A stretch of 64,000 bases of DNA from Paracoccaceae bacterium (GCA_030066905.1 JASJAR010000022.1:18157-82156), one strand, 5' to 3'. Counted from the first letter of the stretch, positions 47,356 through 57,783 are shown. Notes: generated by a model from the sequence alone, not told the origin. Program-made: numbers and translations.

Positions 47356-48648
47356 TCACAGCCCCGCGCCGAGGATCGACAATTCGCGCCGCGCCGCGCA
47401 GCTCTCGGCGGGGCAGACCCGGCAGGACGAACCCACCACGAGGTCGGCGGCCGCATCGCCGTCGCCGCCGGCAACGGGCGAGACGAGCATCGTCGCTTCG
47501 GTCACCGCAACCCCGCCATAGCCGCCCGGATGGGCGGTTTCGGCAATCGCCCAGGCCCGGAACCGCGCCCCGCCCTGCCCGGCGGTCAGAAGCGAGGCGC
47601 TCACCGGCCGCCCGATCTGGAGGAGGGCCGCATAGAGCGGCCAGACCGGACAGGCGGCCCCGAACCGGGGGACCGGAAAGCCCGGGATCGGGCGGCGCCG
47701 GGTCAACGTGCCCGAGCCGTCGCAGACCACAAGCCCGGCGCCGATATCGCCGAGTGCGGCAAGCCGCCGGAACACCGCCGCCAGCGGCACGCCGAAACGG
47801 TCGGCCAGATGCAGCGGATCTGGAACCGAGCGCCCGATCTCGCGCCGAAGGGAGGCGGCGGGAAGCGCTTTGGCATCGGCGGCCGCCCGCGCGATCTCGC
47901 GCCGGGCGAGCGCGCGGGCCGGCGCGGACGGAAGATCCGCCTCGGCCCGCGAAAAAAGCGCGGCCGCGCCCGCCCCGCCGGGTTCGAGCGCCGCGAGCTC
48001 GGCGGCGGTGTCGAACCATTCCTCCACCTGATCGAGCGGCGTCGCCCCCGCCTCCGCCCCGGCATCGGCATCGAGATCGCCGACCAGCGCCTCGGTCGCC
48101 TCCGCGAGCCGCTGGCTGTCTTCGTAGAGGTTGCGGTGGAACCGGGTCTGCCATCCGGGCTCGACGGGATCGTCGCCGGCCAGAATCGCGCTTGTCGACC
48201 GGATCGCGGTCACCGTGGAGAGGATGTTGTGCAGCGAGGCGGCGAGCTGGGGGTCATGGGTCATCCGGTCGCCCATGATCTCGACCGTGCGTTCGAGGCT
48301 CGCGACGCGCCGCGCCTGTTCGGCAACGAGCCCGGCCCAGCCGGGAAACCGGGCGGCGAAATCCTCGACCCGGTCGAGCTCGACATCGGCCCGCGGGGTG
48401 TCGGCGGCCGCCGCGCGCAGGCCGGCGATCTCCTCGGGGTCCGCGCCGGTGCGCAGGCGCTCGGGCGAAACGTCGAGCACCTCGGCGAGATCGGCCAGGA
48501 GCTTGCCGCCGATTCTGCGCCGGTCATGTTCGATGAGGTTGAGATAGCTCGGCGAGATGTCGCAGGCCCGGGCGAGGTCGGCCTGTTTGATGCCCCGGTC
48601 GAGCCGCCGGCGGCGAATCCGCGCCCCGGTGCGGTCACCCGGCCGCAT
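47356..48648 (-). CDS. Short-chain fatty acyl-CoA-type transcriptional regulator (ScfR/RamB family)
   Basis: The 430-residue protein starts with an XRE helix-turn-helix (RRRRLDRGIKQADLARACDI, then SPSYLNLIEHDRRRIGGKLL). A mid region with HNILSTVTAIRSTSAILAGD, resembling a histidine-kinase dimerisation segment, follows, and a C-terminal domain ends with the cysteine set VGSSCRVCPAESCAARRE. This is the RamB/PrpC-regulator/ScfR architecture that senses acyl-CoA or carboxylate metabolism. It is divergent from the ABC transporter-acs cluster and is the obvious candidate regulator of it. Confidence 0.88.
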   Translation of the reverse strand: MRPGDRTGARIRRRRLDRGIKQADLARACDISPSYLNLIEHDRRRIGGKLLADLAEVLDVSPERLRTGADPEEIAGLRAAAADTPRADVELDRVEDFAARFPGWAGLVAEQARRVASLERTVEIMGDRMTHDPQLAASLHNILSTVTAIRSTSAILAGDDPVEPGWQTRFHRNLYEDSQRLAEATEALVGDLDADAGAEAGATPLDQVEEWFDTAAELAALEPGGAGAAALFSRAEADLPSAPARALARREIARAAADAKALPAASLRREIGRSVPDPLHLADRFGVPLAAVFRRLAALGDIGAGLVVCDGSGTLTRRRPIPGFPVPRFGAACPVWPLYAALLQIGRPVSASLLTAGQGGARFRAWAIAETAHPGGYGGVAVTEATMLVSPVAGGDGDAAADLVVGSSCRVCPAESCAARRELSILGAGL

Positions 48649-48672
48649 GGGAAGCCGTTGGTATCTTTTGGT

Positions 48673-48734
48673 TTCTGCGCACGCAAGAAAATTAGTTTAC
48701 AATTTGCGCAGACGCAATGTCGATTTGTTTACAA
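48673..48734. promoter_or_regulatory. Divergent control region with repeated elements
   Basis: The AT-rich stretch between the regulator and the binding-protein gene holds GTTTACAA twice (48695-48702 and 48727-48734, 32 bases apart) and TTGCG-N4-CGCAA (48704-48717) with a related TGCGCACGCAA at 48676-48686. These resemble TTTGC-type sites of RamB-like regulators. Binding by the divergent regulator is an inference. Confidence 0.55.
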
Positions 48735-48882
48735 AAAAGTTTAACGAAGCAGGGCGCTTGTTGCCTGCATTTACCCTTTCGACCGATAGTACCGACACCT
48801 TGTAAAAGGGCTTCGGTGCGCGTGGAGGAGCGCAACGGCACTCGACGGCCAGCACCGAACATCATGTAACGGGAGGATATGC

Positions 48883-50286
48883 ATGTCCAAATCGAACTTC
48901 ACCCGTCGCGGCCTTCTGAAGACCTCGGCCATCGCAGGCGCAGGCCTCGCGGTTCCGACGATCTTCACCGGCGCGTCCTGGGCCGGGTCCCATACGGGCT
49001 TCACCAACGCGCCGGAAGGCTCGACGGTGACGCTGGGCTTCAACGTGCCCCAGTCGGGCCCCTATGCCGACGAGGGTGCGGACGAGCTGCGCGCCTACGA
49101 GCTGGCGGTCGAGCACCTCAATGGCGGTGGCGACGGCGGGATGATCAACACCTTCTCGTCCCAGACCCTCGACGGCACCGGCATCCTCGGCAAGCAGGTC
49201 GAATACGTCACCGGCGACACCCAGACCAAGTCTGATGCCGCCCGCGCCTCGGCCCGGTCGATGATCGAGAAAGACGGCGCGATCATGATCACCGGCGGGT
49301 CGTCCTCGGGCGTGGCCGTGGCGGTGCAGGCGCTCTGCCAGGAGGCGGGCGTCATCTTCATGGCCGGTCTCACCCACTCGAACGACACCACGGGGAAGGA
49401 CCGCAAGGCCAACGGATTCCGCCACTTCTTCAACTCCTACATGTCCGGCGCCGCGCTCGCCCCGATCCTGGCGAACGCCTACGGGACCGACCGGAAGGCC
49501 TATCACCTGACGGCGGACTACAACTGGGGCTACACCACCGAGCAGGCGGTGCGGGAATCGACCGAGGCCGTGGGCTGGGAGACGGTGAACACCGTCCTGA
49601 CCCCGCTGACCGAGACCGACTTCTCGGCCTATATCGCCCCGGTCCTGAACTCGGGCGCCGACGTGCTCGTGCTGAACCACTACGGCGGCAACATGGTGAA
49701 CTCGCTTACCAACGCCGTTCAGTTCGGTCTGCGCGAGGCCCAGGCCAACGGTCAGGACTTCCAGATCATCGTGCCGCTCTATTCGCGCCTGATGGCGCGC
49801 GGTGCGGGCGAGAACGTGAAAGGCATCTTCGGCTCGACGAACTGGCACTGGTCGCTGGCCCAGGGCTTCACCACGCCCGACGGCACCGAGGTCGCCCCCG
49901 ACCCGGCATCGGCGGCCTTCGTGAAGTCCTTCGGCGAGAAATACGGCTTCCCGCCGAGCCAGGCGGCGCATACCTGCTACGTGCAGACGCTGCTCTATGC
50001 CGATGCGGTCAACCGGGCGGGGTCGTTCAACCCCTGCGCGGTCGTCGAGGCGCTCGAGGACTTCGAGTTCGACGGCTTGGGCAACGGCCCGACGCTCTAC
50101 CGCGGCGCCGACCACCAGTGCTTCAAGGACGTGCTCGTCGTGCGCGGGAAGGAGAACCCGACCTCGGAGTTCGACCTTCTTGAAATCGTCGAGGTCACGC
50201 CCGCGGCTCAGGTCACCTACGCGCCGGATCACCCGAACTTCGGCGGCGCCGAAGCCTCGCTCGGGTCCTGCAACCCCGGAGCCTGA
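48883..50286 (+). CDS. ABC transporter substrate-binding protein, branched-chain/amide type
   Basis: The periplasmic receptor for the transporter encoded downstream. The 467-residue protein has a Tat signal (FTRRGLLKTSAIAGAGLAVP) and the LivJ/AmiC-type fold: VTLGFNVPQSGPYADEGADE, GGSSSGVAVAVQALCQEAGV, GTDRKAYHLTADYNWGYTTE, and ADVLVLNHYGGNMVNSL. Relative to LivJ it is long, with a C-terminal extension including cysteines (FNPCAVVEAL, HQCFKDV, GSCNPGA). The substrate is unknown; the context with acs and a ScfR-type regulator suggests a carboxylate or amide rather than leucine. Confidence 0.88.
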   Translation: MSKSNFTRRGLLKTSAIAGAGLAVPTIFTGASWAGSHTGFTNAPEGSTVTLGFNVPQSGPYADEGADELRAYELAVEHLNGGGDGGMINTFSSQTLDGTGILGKQVEYVTGDTQTKSDAARASARSMIEKDGAIMITGGSSSGVAVAVQALCQEAGVIFMAGLTHSNDTTGKDRKANGFRHFFNSYMSGAALAPILANAYGTDRKAYHLTADYNWGYTTEQAVRESTEAVGWETVNTVLTPLTETDFSAYIAPVLNSGADVLVLNHYGGNMVNSLTNAVQFGLREAQANGQDFQIIVPLYSRLMARGAGENVKGIFGSTNWHWSLAQGFTTPDGTEVAPDPASAAFVKSFGEKYGFPPSQAAHTCYVQTLLYADAVNRAGSFNPCAVVEALEDFEFDGLGNGPTLYRGADHQCFKDVLVVRGKENPTSEFDLLEIVEVTPAAQVTYAPDHPNFGGAEASLGSCNPGA

Positions 50287-50356
50287 TCCAGGTCAAAGCG
50301 GGGCCCGCGTTCCAGAGGCGACACTCGCCTTCGGGGCCACCCCCAGACAAGAACCA

Positions 50357-50381
50357 GTCGTGCCCCGGGCCGGGGCACGAC
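50357..50381 (+). promoter_or_regulatory. Stem-loop after the binding-protein gene
   Basis: GTCGTGCCCC and GGGGCACGAC form a perfect 10-bp stem with the loop GGGCC, without a T run, 71 bases after the binding-protein stop. It probably raises binding-protein message stability relative to the permease genes. Confidence 0.65.
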
Positions 50382-50406
50382 CTCCCCGAACACCGGAGGC
50401 AGGGAC

Positions 50407-51438
50407 ATGGACGCCATCATCCTTCAAATCCTCAACGGCTTGGACAAAGGCTCGGCTTATGCGCTGATCGCCCTTGGCCTGACGTTGATCTTCGGCACCC
50501 TCGGCGTCGTGAACTTCGCCCACGGGGCGCTGTTCATGATCGGTGCCTTTTGTGCCGTGACCCTCCAGCGCATCCTGTCGCTGAGCCATGAGGTGGTGGA
50601 CGAGACCCGCACCGACTTTCTCGGCAACCCGATGAAGGTCGACGTTCCATACGTCTACGACTGGTTCGGAGAAGCCGCCGGCCAGGCGATCATCAACTGG
50701 TCGGTGCCGCTGGCGATCCTGTTCTCGATCCCGGTCATGATCCTTGTGGGCATCTCCATGGAACGGGGCCTTATCAAGCATTTCTACAAACGCCCCCATG
50801 CGGATCAGATCCTCGTGACCTTCGGCCTCGCGATCGTGCTCCAGGAGATCGTGAAAGCCTTCTACGGCGCCAACCCGATCCCGACCCCGGCCCCGGCGGC
50901 CTTCACCGGCTCGTTCGATTTCGGGGTTCTCCTGGGCTTTGATCCCTTCACGATCATCTACCCCTATTGGCGCCTCATCTACTTCGTCTTCGCGATGGTC
51001 ATCATCGCCGGCGTCTTCGCCTTCCTCCAGTTCACCACCTTCGGCATGGTCGTCCGCGCCGGGATGGCGGACCGCGAGACGGTGGGGCTCTTGGGCATCA
51101 ACATCGACAAGCGCTTCACGCTGATGTTCGCCATCGCGGCCTGCGTGGCGGGTGTGGCCGGGGTGATGTACGCGCCGATTGTGGCCCCGAACTACCACAT
51201 GGGGATGGACTTCCTCGTCCTCTCCTTCGTCGTGGTCGTCGTCGGCGGGATGGGCTCCCTGCCCGGGGCGGTGCTCGCAGGCTTCCTTCTGGGTATCCTG
51301 CAAAGCTTCGCGTCGATGACGGCGGTGCTCGATGTCCTGCCCGGCATCAACCAGATCATCATCTACCTTGCAGCGATCATCGTGCTGCTGACCCGTCCAC
51401 GGGGCCTGATGGGCCGCAAAGGCGTGATGGAGGAATAA
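50407..51438 (+). CDS. ABC transporter permease, LivH type
   Basis: The 343-residue inner-membrane protein has the LivH pattern: [40 protein letters not shown] at the N terminus, an internal polar insert near residues 60-95, and the cytoplasmic ABC-contact loop around [20 protein letters not shown] near residue 225. [18 protein letters not shown] closes it. GGAGGCAGGGAC precedes the ATG. It is the first permease of the five-gene importer. Confidence 0.92.
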   Translation: MDAIILQILNGLDKGSAYALIALGLTLIFGTLGVVNFAHGALFMIGAFCAVTLQRILSLSHEVVDETRTDFLGNPMKVDVPYVYDWFGEAAGQAIINWSVPLAILFSIPVMILVGISMERGLIKHFYKRPHADQILVTFGLAIVLQEIVKAFYGANPIPTPAPAAFTGSFDFGVLLGFDPFTIIYPYWRLIYFVFAMVIIAGVFAFLQFTTFGMVVRAGMADRETVGLLGINIDKRFTLMFAIAACVAGVAGVMYAPIVAPNYHMGMDFLVLSFVVVVVGGMGSLPGAVLAGFLLGILQSFASMTAVLDVLPGINQIIIYLAAIIVLLTRPRGLMGRKGVMEE

Positions 51439-51442
51439 GACC

Positions 51443-52702
51443 ATGGTCGATCAAACCACCGACACACTCCCCCAACGCCCCGCGGCCTCTCGACCGGCCA
51501 AAACCGGGTTCCTCGGGCTCAAAGGTTCGGACGCAACGCTGCTGATCGTCGTCGCGATCCTGACGATGTGCGCGCCGTTCCTTCTGAACCCGTTCCCCGA
51601 GACCTCGTCGCTGGCGCAGTTCAACGCGGGCTATCCCGACCTGATGCAGCGCTTCGTGATCTTCGGTATCTTCGCGATCGGCTTCAACATCCTCTTCGGG
51701 CTCACCGGCTACCTCTCCTTCGGCCACGCGGCCTTCCTCGGGGTGGGCTCCTATGCCGCGATCTGGACGATGAAGCTCGTCACCCTCAACATCATCCCCG
51801 CGATCATCCTCGGCATGATCGTCGCGGGCCTCTTCGCGGTACTTGTGGGCTATGTCTCGCTCCGGCGCTCAGGCATCTATTTCTCGATCCTGACCCTGGC
51901 CTTTGCGCAGATGTCCTATGCGCTGGCCTATTCGGTGCTCACCCCGATCACCGGCGGCGAGACCGGCCTTCAGATCAAGCCCACCGACCGGCCGATCCTG
52001 TCGAACCTCCAGGACGGGGAAATCGGGCGGGCGAACCTCTTCGGGCTCGACATGCGCTCGTCCTTCGAGCTCGACATGGGCGGATGGCTCTTCACCTTCA
52101 ACATCGGCTATTACATCGCCGCGGTGGTGATGCTCATCTCCTTCTACGTCGCGATCCGCATCTTCCGCTCGCCGTTTGGGATGATGCTTCGCGCGGTGAA
52201 GTCGAACCAGCAGCGGATGAGCTATACCGGCCTCTCGCCCAAACCCTACACGCTCGCCGCCTTCGTGATCTCGGGCATGTATGCCGGTCTCGCCGGCGGG
52301 CTGATGGTGGCGATGGACACGCAGGTGGGCCCCGAACGGATGTTCTGGACCGCAAGCGGTGAAGTCGTTCTGATGGTGATCCTCGGCGGCGTGGGTACGC
52401 TGATCGGGCCGGTCCTCGGCGCGGGCATGATCAAGTACATGGAAAACATCCTGTCGAAGATCAACGACAACGTCCTGCACCAGTGGTTCGCCTTCATGCC
52501 CGACGGGATCGAGGACTTCCTCGTCACCGTGATTCACCCCTTCATCGGCAAGGGCTGGCACCTCACCCTCGGCATCGTCTTCATGGCGGTGGTGATCTTC
52601 CTGCCCGGCGGGCTCGTCGAGCTTGGCCAGCGCATCGGGCGGCTTTTCGGCTTCGGCAAGAAAGCCGATGACAGCGCCGCCGCCAAGACACCTGCGGAAT
52701 AA
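51443..52702 (+). CDS. ABC transporter permease, LivM type
   Basis: The 419-residue permease has an N-terminal extension, then LivM segments: [55 protein letters not shown], and the ABC-contact loop [20 protein letters not shown] near residue 245, then [16 protein letters not shown] polar stretch near residues 175-210 is predicted periplasmic. It starts 4 bases after the LivH-type stop. Confidence 0.92.
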   Translation: MVDQTTDTLPQRPAASRPAKTGFLGLKGSDATLLIVVAILTMCAPFLLNPFPETSSLAQFNAGYPDLMQRFVIFGIFAIGFNILFGLTGYLSFGHAAFLGVGSYAAIWTMKLVTLNIIPAIILGMIVAGLFAVLVGYVSLRRSGIYFSILTLAFAQMSYALAYSVLTPITGGETGLQIKPTDRPILSNLQDGEIGRANLFGLDMRSSFELDMGGWLFTFNIGYYIAAVVMLISFYVAIRIFRSPFGMMLRAVKSNQQRMSYTGLSPKPYTLAAFVISGMYAGLAGGLMVAMDTQVGPERMFWTASGEVVLMVILGGVGTLIGPVLGAGMIKYMENILSKINDNVLHQWFAFMPDGIEDFLVTVIHPFIGKGWHLTLGIVFMAVVIFLPGGLVELGQRIGRLFGFGKKADDSAAAKTPAE

Positions 52703-52713
52703 GGAGAACGACA

Positions 52714-53475
52714 ATGGGAATCCTTGAAGTCAAAGGTGTCGGCAAGCGCTTCGGCGGTCTCCAGGCGCTCGGTGACGTGAACCTCTCGGTGGCCGAAAAC
52801 ACCGTCCACGCGATCATCGGCCCAAACGGCGCGGGGAAGTCGACGCTTCTCAACTGCCTCGTCGGAAAGCTCATCCCCGACACCGGCTCGGTCACCTTCG
52901 AAGGCCAGTCGGTGCTGGGGAGAAAGCCTCACGAGATCAACCAGATGGGCATCTCCCGGGTGTTCCAGACGCCCGAGATCTTCACCGATCTCACGGTGAT
53001 CGAGAACATCCTGATCCCCTGTTTCGCCAAGCGCGACGGGGCGTTCCGGATGCATGCCTATGAGAGCTTCACCAATGAGCGGGAGCTCATCGAGAAGGCC
53101 GAGCAAATCCTCATCGACGTCAACATGATCGACAAGCGCGAGATGCATGCGGGCTCCATGAGCCGGGGCGACAAGCGCCGGCTCGAAATGGCGATGTGTC
53201 TCGTCCAGGAGCCCCGGCTTCTGTTGCTCGACGAACCCACCGCCGGCATGGCCCGGGCCGACACCAACAACACCATCGATCTTCTCAAAGAAATCCGCGA
53301 CAAGCGCGACATCACCATGTGCATCATCGAGCACGACATGCATGTCGTCTTCTCGCTCGCCGAACGGATCACCGTTCTCGCCCAGGGCACCCCGCTCGTC
53401 GAAGACACGCCCGAGAACATCCGCGGCAATCCGAAGGTCAAGGAAGCCTATCTCGGCGAACAGGCCGCGGCCTGA
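52714..53475 (+). CDS. ABC transporter ATPase, LivG type
   Basis: The 253-residue ATPase has Walker A IGPNGAGKSTLLN (near residue 38), a Q-loop region GISRVFQTPEIFTDLTVIEN, a signature with degenerate form MSRGDKRRLEMAMCL in place of LSGGQ, Walker B LLLLDEPTAGMARADTNNT, and the H-loop IIEHDMHVVFSLAERI. The signature shows Arg-Gly-Asp instead of Gly-Gly-Gln, which is common enough in LivG-like proteins. It energises the importer with the next gene. Confidence 0.92.
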   Translation: MGILEVKGVGKRFGGLQALGDVNLSVAENTVHAIIGPNGAGKSTLLNCLVGKLIPDTGSVTFEGQSVLGRKPHEINQMGISRVFQTPEIFTDLTVIENILIPCFAKRDGAFRMHAYESFTNERELIEKAEQILIDVNMIDKREMHAGSMSRGDKRRLEMAMCLVQEPRLLLLDEPTAGMARADTNNTIDLLKEIRDKRDITMCIIEHDMHVVFSLAERITVLAQGTPLVEDTPENIRGNPKVKEAYLGEQAAA

Positions 53476-53486
53476 AGGAGGACATC

Positions 53487-54257
53487 ATGCTCGACCAGAA
53501 AGACCCGCAAGGCCGCCCGTTCGACAAAAACGCCAACTACGCGGCCACCGCGCCCGCCTTCCTGTCGCTGTGGAACATCGAGAGCTTCTACGGCGAGAGC
53601 TACATCGTCCAGGACGTGAGCTTCAACGTCCATGAGGGCGAAATCCTCGCCCTTCTGGGCCGGAACGGTGCAGGCAAGACAACGACGCTCCGCTCCATCG
53701 CACGGATGGACAGCCCCGAGCTGCGCCACGGCGAGATCTGGCTCGACCACAAGCCCCTGCACAAGATGTCCTCCCACGAAGCGTCCCGCGAAGGTATCGC
53801 GCTCGTGCCCGAAGACCGTCGGATCATCCAAGGGCTGACGGTGGAGGAAAACCTTAAGCTCGCCCAAATCGCCCCGCCCATCGGCTGGTCGCTGGAGCGC
53901 ATCTACGAGCTCTTCCCCCGCCTCGGCGAACGCCGCAAGCAGGACGGGGTGACGCTCTCGGGCGGCGAACAGCAGATGCTCGCCATCGCCCGGGCACTCG
54001 CGCGCGACATCAAGGTCCTCTTGCTCGACGAACCCTATGAGGGCCTCGCCCCGGTGATCGTTCAGGAAATCGCCAAGACGCTCAACATCATCCGCGACCA
54101 GGGGATCACGACAATCCTCGTCGAGCAGAACGCCATCGCCGCGCTCAAGCTCGCCGACCGCGCGGTGATCCTCGATACCGGCTCGGTGGTGTTCGACGGC
54201 ACTGCCCAGGAGGTGCTCGACAACGAGGAACTCCGCCACGAATACCTCGCGATCTGA
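53487..54257 (+). CDS. ABC transporter ATPase, LivF type
   Basis: The 256-residue ATPase has a 25-residue N-terminal extension, Walker A LLGRNGAGKTTTLRS near residue 60, Q-loop EGIALVPEDRRIIQGLTVEE, signature VTLSGGEQQMLAIARALARD, Walker B KVLLLDEPYEGLAP, and ILVEQNAIAALKLADRA. GAAGGAGGACATC precedes ATG 53487. It completes the five-component transporter; acs follows after 165 bases with two palindromic repeats. Confidence 0.92.
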   Translation: MLDQKDPQGRPFDKNANYAATAPAFLSLWNIESFYGESYIVQDVSFNVHEGEILALLGRNGAGKTTTLRSIARMDSPELRHGEIWLDHKPLHKMSSHEASREGIALVPEDRRIIQGLTVEENLKLAQIAPPIGWSLERIYELFPRLGERRKQDGVTLSGGEQQMLAIARALARDIKVLLLDEPYEGLAPVIVQEIAKTLNIIRDQGITTILVEQNAIAALKLADRAVILDTGSVVFDGTAQEVLDNEELRHEYLAI

Positions 54258-54276
54258 TCGCGGGAGAGTGCAACCC

Positions 54277-54357
54277 GCCCCGGGGCTGACCCGGGGCCTC
54301 GCGCAACCGACGACCGGCCGGAGCCGGCGGATCGAGGTCCCGGGGTCGAGCCCGGGA
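54277..54357. repeat. Two palindromic repeats before acs
   Basis: GCCCCGG...CCGGGGC (54277-54297) and TCCCGGG...CCCGGGA (54338-54357) are members of the window-wide palindrome family. They separate the transporter from acs, so part of acs expression could be independent. Confidence 0.65.
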
Positions 54358-54422
54358 GGGGGAGTGAGCGGCGAGGCCGGGCCGCAATCGGCCGCCGCCG
54401 AACGACAGAAGAGGGAACCGCC

Positions 54423-56381
54423 ATGCTCGACGAGAGCGACAAGACCTACCCGCCGTCGCCAGACTTCGCCGCCAAGGCCCATATCGACGCGGCGAAATAC
54501 GAAGAGATGTACGCCGCCTCGGTCGCCGACCCCGACGCCTTCTGGGGCGAGCACGGGCAGCGCATCGACTGGATGAAGCCCTTCTCGAAGGTCAAGAACG
54601 TCGATTACACGTTCGGCCAGGTGTCGATCAAATGGTTCGAGGACGGCACGCTCAACGTCGCCGCCAATTGCGTCGACCGGCATCTGGCGACGCGCGGCGA
54701 TCAGACCGCGATCATCTGGGAGCCCGACGACCCCGCCACCCCGGCCAAGCACATCACCTACCGCGAGCTTCACCGCGAAGTCTGCAAGATGGCGAACATC
54801 CTCGAGACCATGGGGGTGCGGAAGGGTGACCGGGTGGTGATCTATCTCCCGATGATCCCCGAGGCGGCCTACGCGATGCTCGCCTGCGCGCGGATCGGGG
54901 CGATCCATTCCATCGTCTTTGCGGGCTTTTCGCCGGACGCCCTCGGCGCCCGGATCAATGGCTGCGACGCGAAGGTCGTCATCACCGCCGACCACGCCCC
55001 GCGCGGCGGGCGCTCGACGCCCTTGAAATCGAACACCGACGCCGCGCTTCTGAATGTGCTCCACGACTGCAAGGTGCTCGTCGTCAAACGCACCGGCGGC
55101 CAGACCACTTGGGTCGATGGGCGCGATCACGATTACAACGAAATGCGGCTCGAAGCCGACGACAAATCCGCGCCCGCGGAGATGTCCGCCGAAGACCCGC
55201 TCTTCATCCTCTACACCTCGGGCTCCACCGGCCAGCCGAAGGGTGTGGTGCACACCACCGGCGGCTATCTCGTCTATGCCGCGATGACCCATGAATACGT
55301 CTTCGACTACCATGACGGCGACGTTTTCTGGTGCACCGCGGATGTCGGCTGGGTGACGGGGCACAGCTACATCGTCTACGGCCCGCTCGCCAATGGTGCG
55401 ACGACACTGATGTTCGAAGGCGTGCCCACCTTCCCCGATGCCGGCCGCTTCTGGGAGGTTTGCGCCAAGCACAAGGTGAACCAATTCTACACCGCCCCCA
55501 CCGCGATCCGCGCGCTCATGGGCAAGGGCCCCGAATGGGTCGAAAAGCACGACCTCTCCGATCTGAAGGTCCTCGGCACCGTCGGCGAGCCGATCAACCC
55601 CGAGGCCTGGAACTGGTACAACGACAATGTCGGCAAGGGGAAATGCCCCATCGTCGACACCTGGTGGCAGACCGAAACCGGCGGCCACCTCCTCACACCG
55701 CTTCCCGGTGCCACGACCCTTAAACCGGGCTCGGCGACGAAGCCCTTCTTCGGCGTCCAGCCGGTGATCCTCGACCCGCAATCGGGCGAGGAAATCCACA
55801 CCACCGAGGCCGAGGGCGTGCTCTGCATGAAGGACAGCTGGCCTGCCCAGATGCGCACGGTCTGGGGCGACCACGAACGCTTCGAAAAGACCTATTTCTT
55901 CGACTACAAGGGCTATTATTTCTCCGGCGACGGCTGCCGGCGCGACGCCGACGGCGATTACTGGATCACCGGCCGCGTGGACGACGTGATCAACGTCTCG
56001 GGCCACCGGATGGGCACGGCCGAGGTCGAAAGCGCGCTCGTGGCCCATGCCGATGTCGCCGAGGCGGCGGTGGTGGGCTACCCCCACCCGGTCAAGGGCC
56101 AGGGCATCTACGCCTATGTCACGCTGATGAACGGGATCGAGCCGACCGAGGAATTGCGCAAAGAGCTCGAAAAATGGGTCCGCACCGAAATCGGCCCCAT
56201 CGCCAAGCCCGACCTCATCCAATGGGCGCCGGGCCTGCCGAAAACCCGGTCGGGCAAGATCATGCGCCGTATCCTCCGCAAGATCGCCGAGAACGACTAC
56301 GGCGCCCTGGGTGATACCTCGACGCTCGCCGAGCCCGAAGTGGTCGACGACCTGATCGAGAACCGGATGAACCGGGGCTGA
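54423..56381 (+). CDS. acs: Acetyl-CoA synthetase (acetate--CoA ligase)
   Basis: Acs activates acetate, or propionate, to its CoA thioester through an acyl-adenylate. The 652-residue protein is full length, with the N-terminal ACS region ([20 protein letters not shown]), the AMP motif [20 protein letters not shown], the acetate-site region [40 protein letters not shown], and the C-terminal lysine in [20 protein letters not shown], the target of Pat/CobB acetylation control. Position behind the ABC importer and divergent ScfR-type regulator suggests uptake and activation of a small carboxylate. Confidence 0.95.
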   Translation: MLDESDKTYPPSPDFAAKAHIDAAKYEEMYAASVADPDAFWGEHGQRIDWMKPFSKVKNVDYTFGQVSIKWFEDGTLNVAANCVDRHLATRGDQTAIIWEPDDPATPAKHITYRELHREVCKMANILETMGVRKGDRVVIYLPMIPEAAYAMLACARIGAIHSIVFAGFSPDALGARINGCDAKVVITADHAPRGGRSTPLKSNTDAALLNVLHDCKVLVVKRTGGQTTWVDGRDHDYNEMRLEADDKSAPAEMSAEDPLFILYTSGSTGQPKGVVHTTGGYLVYAAMTHEYVFDYHDGDVFWCTADVGWVTGHSYIVYGPLANGATTLMFEGVPTFPDAGRFWEVCAKHKVNQFYTAPTAIRALMGKGPEWVEKHDLSDLKVLGTVGEPINPEAWNWYNDNVGKGKCPIVDTWWQTETGGHLLTPLPGATTLKPGSATKPFFGVQPVILDPQSGEEIHTTEAEGVLCMKDSWPAQMRTVWGDHERFEKTYFFDYKGYYFSGDGCRRDADGDYWITGRVDDVINVSGHRMGTAEVESALVAHADVAEAAVVGYPHPVKGQGIYAYVTLMNGIEPTEELRKELEKWVRTEIGPIAKPDLIQWAPGLPKTRSGKIMRRILRKIAENDYGALGDTSTLAEPEVVDDLIENRMNRG

Positions 56382-56386
56382 CGGCG

Positions 56387-57079
56387 ATGCGCGGAGGGGG
56401 CCGGGTCCGGGCCGCCCTCGCACCGGCGGCTCTGCTGTTGCACATGGCGACCGCCGGTGCGGCGGCGGACGCTCTTCAATGCACCGGCCTGCCCGTGACC
56501 GTCGTCCCGGGGGAAACCGCGCTCGCCGCCCGCACCTGCGACGTCGCCGCCGGGGCCGATGCGACCTTCACAGCGCTCGGTCTCGCGCTGCGCGAGCCCG
56601 TCGAAATCCGCCTGACCGACCACATCGCCGACGCGCCGGAGTCCTGCGTGGCGCTTTACGACAGCACGCTCAAAGTCCTCGAAATCCTCACCATCGACTG
56701 CCTCGCGGAGATCGAGGGCGGGATCGGTTCGTTTCACGAATTGCCGCCGGAGGTCTATTTCGACAGCCTGATCGTTCACGAACTGACCCATGCCTATCTC
56801 GATCAGACCGGCGCCGACCTCAACCGCCCGGCCCATGAATACCTCGCCTATGCGATGCAGTTCGAGGCCCTGCCCCAGGCGGCGCGGGAGGCGCTTCTGA
56901 GCCAGACGACCATTCGCGGCACGCTCGATATCTCCGATTTCAACGAGCTGCTCCTGGCCTTCCACCCCCTGCGCTATGCGGCCATGTCCTGGCGGCACCT
57001 CACCGACCAGCCCGACCGCGCGGCCGCCGTCGCCGCGATCCTGAGCGGCGAGACGCGGTTCACAAGCATCGACGACTAG
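56387..57079 (+). CDS. Secreted HExxH protein of unknown function (possibly DUF6639)
   Basis: The 230-residue product has a signal peptide (RVRAALAPAALLLHMATAGA, then AADA) and a metalloprotease-like motif FDSLIVHELTHAYLDQTGAD near residue 130. Cysteines at LQCTGL, RTCDVA, ESCVAL and IDCLAE could form two disulfides. I associate this layout with the DUF6639 family but cannot confirm it. It starts 5 bases after acs and is probably co-transcribed. The substrate is unknown. Confidence 0.65.
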   Translation: MRGGGRVRAALAPAALLLHMATAGAAADALQCTGLPVTVVPGETALAARTCDVAAGADATFTALGLALREPVEIRLTDHIADAPESCVALYDSTLKVLEILTIDCLAEIEGGIGSFHELPPEVYFDSLIVHELTHAYLDQTGADLNRPAHEYLAYAMQFEALPQAAREALLSQTTIRGTLDISDFNELLLAFHPLRYAAMSWRHLTDQPDRAAAVAAILSGETRFTSIDD

Positions 57080-57755
57080 ACCCCGCTCCCCGGGGGGTGA
57101 ATGCGGCGAAGCCGCAGAGGGGGCGAACAGCCCCTTCAAGCCCTCTCCCCGGCGCCGATTTCATCTCCGGGACAAACCCCGCGCCCCACCTCCCAAACGA
57201 GGTGCCGCCGGTCTGGGGGGACCGGCGGCGGTACACGAGGGGTTGGACGCAGACACCCGCGCCCGTGGGGATAAGCCCATCGCACGCCGCGACGGGCGGA
57301 TCGCTTCCATGAACTCTCGTGGGACAGACCCCGATGCGGCCCGGGCACTCATACCCTCTCAAACAAGCAACGGCACCGCGATGGCGGGATCGTATCTGAC
57401 AGCCCCCAGAATCGATCTGGCTTTACCCTACGGCAAGACCCCGGGCGTCGTCTGTGAAGAAGGTCACGCTGACCTCTTCACGCTTTCGTGATCAGAGTGC
57501 CCGTTTCCACCAGGCCCGCCATCCCGACGCAAGGGATCGGCGTTTCGCGCCACGGTAGTCGGAAGGGAAAATTCGTGCGACCAGGGATGACATCGCTGCC
57601 TCGTTCCATCTTTGGCCGGCCGGGCCGGCATGTGGATATCCCCCACAACTTCTATACTCCGCCGCCGGGGTCCCCGTCTCGCATCCCGCCAAATTTTATC
57701 CACAATTCCGCCCTGAGCGTCACCGCGCGGCAACATCGGCGGCAACCCGCCCAAG
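57080..57755. other. Gene-poor region with hairpins and DnaA-box-like sites
   Basis: No gene is supported over about 680 bases. Structures seen: GCCGCCGGTC/GACCGGCGGC with a 6-base loop (57204-57229), a GTGAAGA(A)GGTCA/TGACCTCTTCAC hairpin with loop CGC (57454-57481), and two opposed DnaA-box-like sites, TGTGGATAT (57631-57639, one mismatch) and an exact TTATCCACA (57696-57704). The region separates the convergent acs and dihydropyrimidinase operons. Confidence 0.5.
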
Positions 57756-57783
57756 AAAAAGGCCCCGCGCCTGGCGGGGCCTT
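57756..57783 (-). terminator. Intrinsic terminator of the dihydropyrimidinase/ABC operon
   Basis: AAGGCCCCGC and GCGGGGCCTT (57783-57759 on the minus strand) form a 10-bp stem with loop CAGGC, followed by TTTCTT. It lies 20 bases after the binding-protein stop. Confidence 0.85.

Noticed and set aside
53448..56423. A 990-codon open frame opposite acs and the LivF-type ATPase
   Set aside because: Spans three plus-strand features as their shadow; no motifs.
57631..57704. Replication origin at the DnaA-box pair
   Set aside because: Only two boxes, no AT-rich unwinding region and no dnaA, gidA or parAB nearby.
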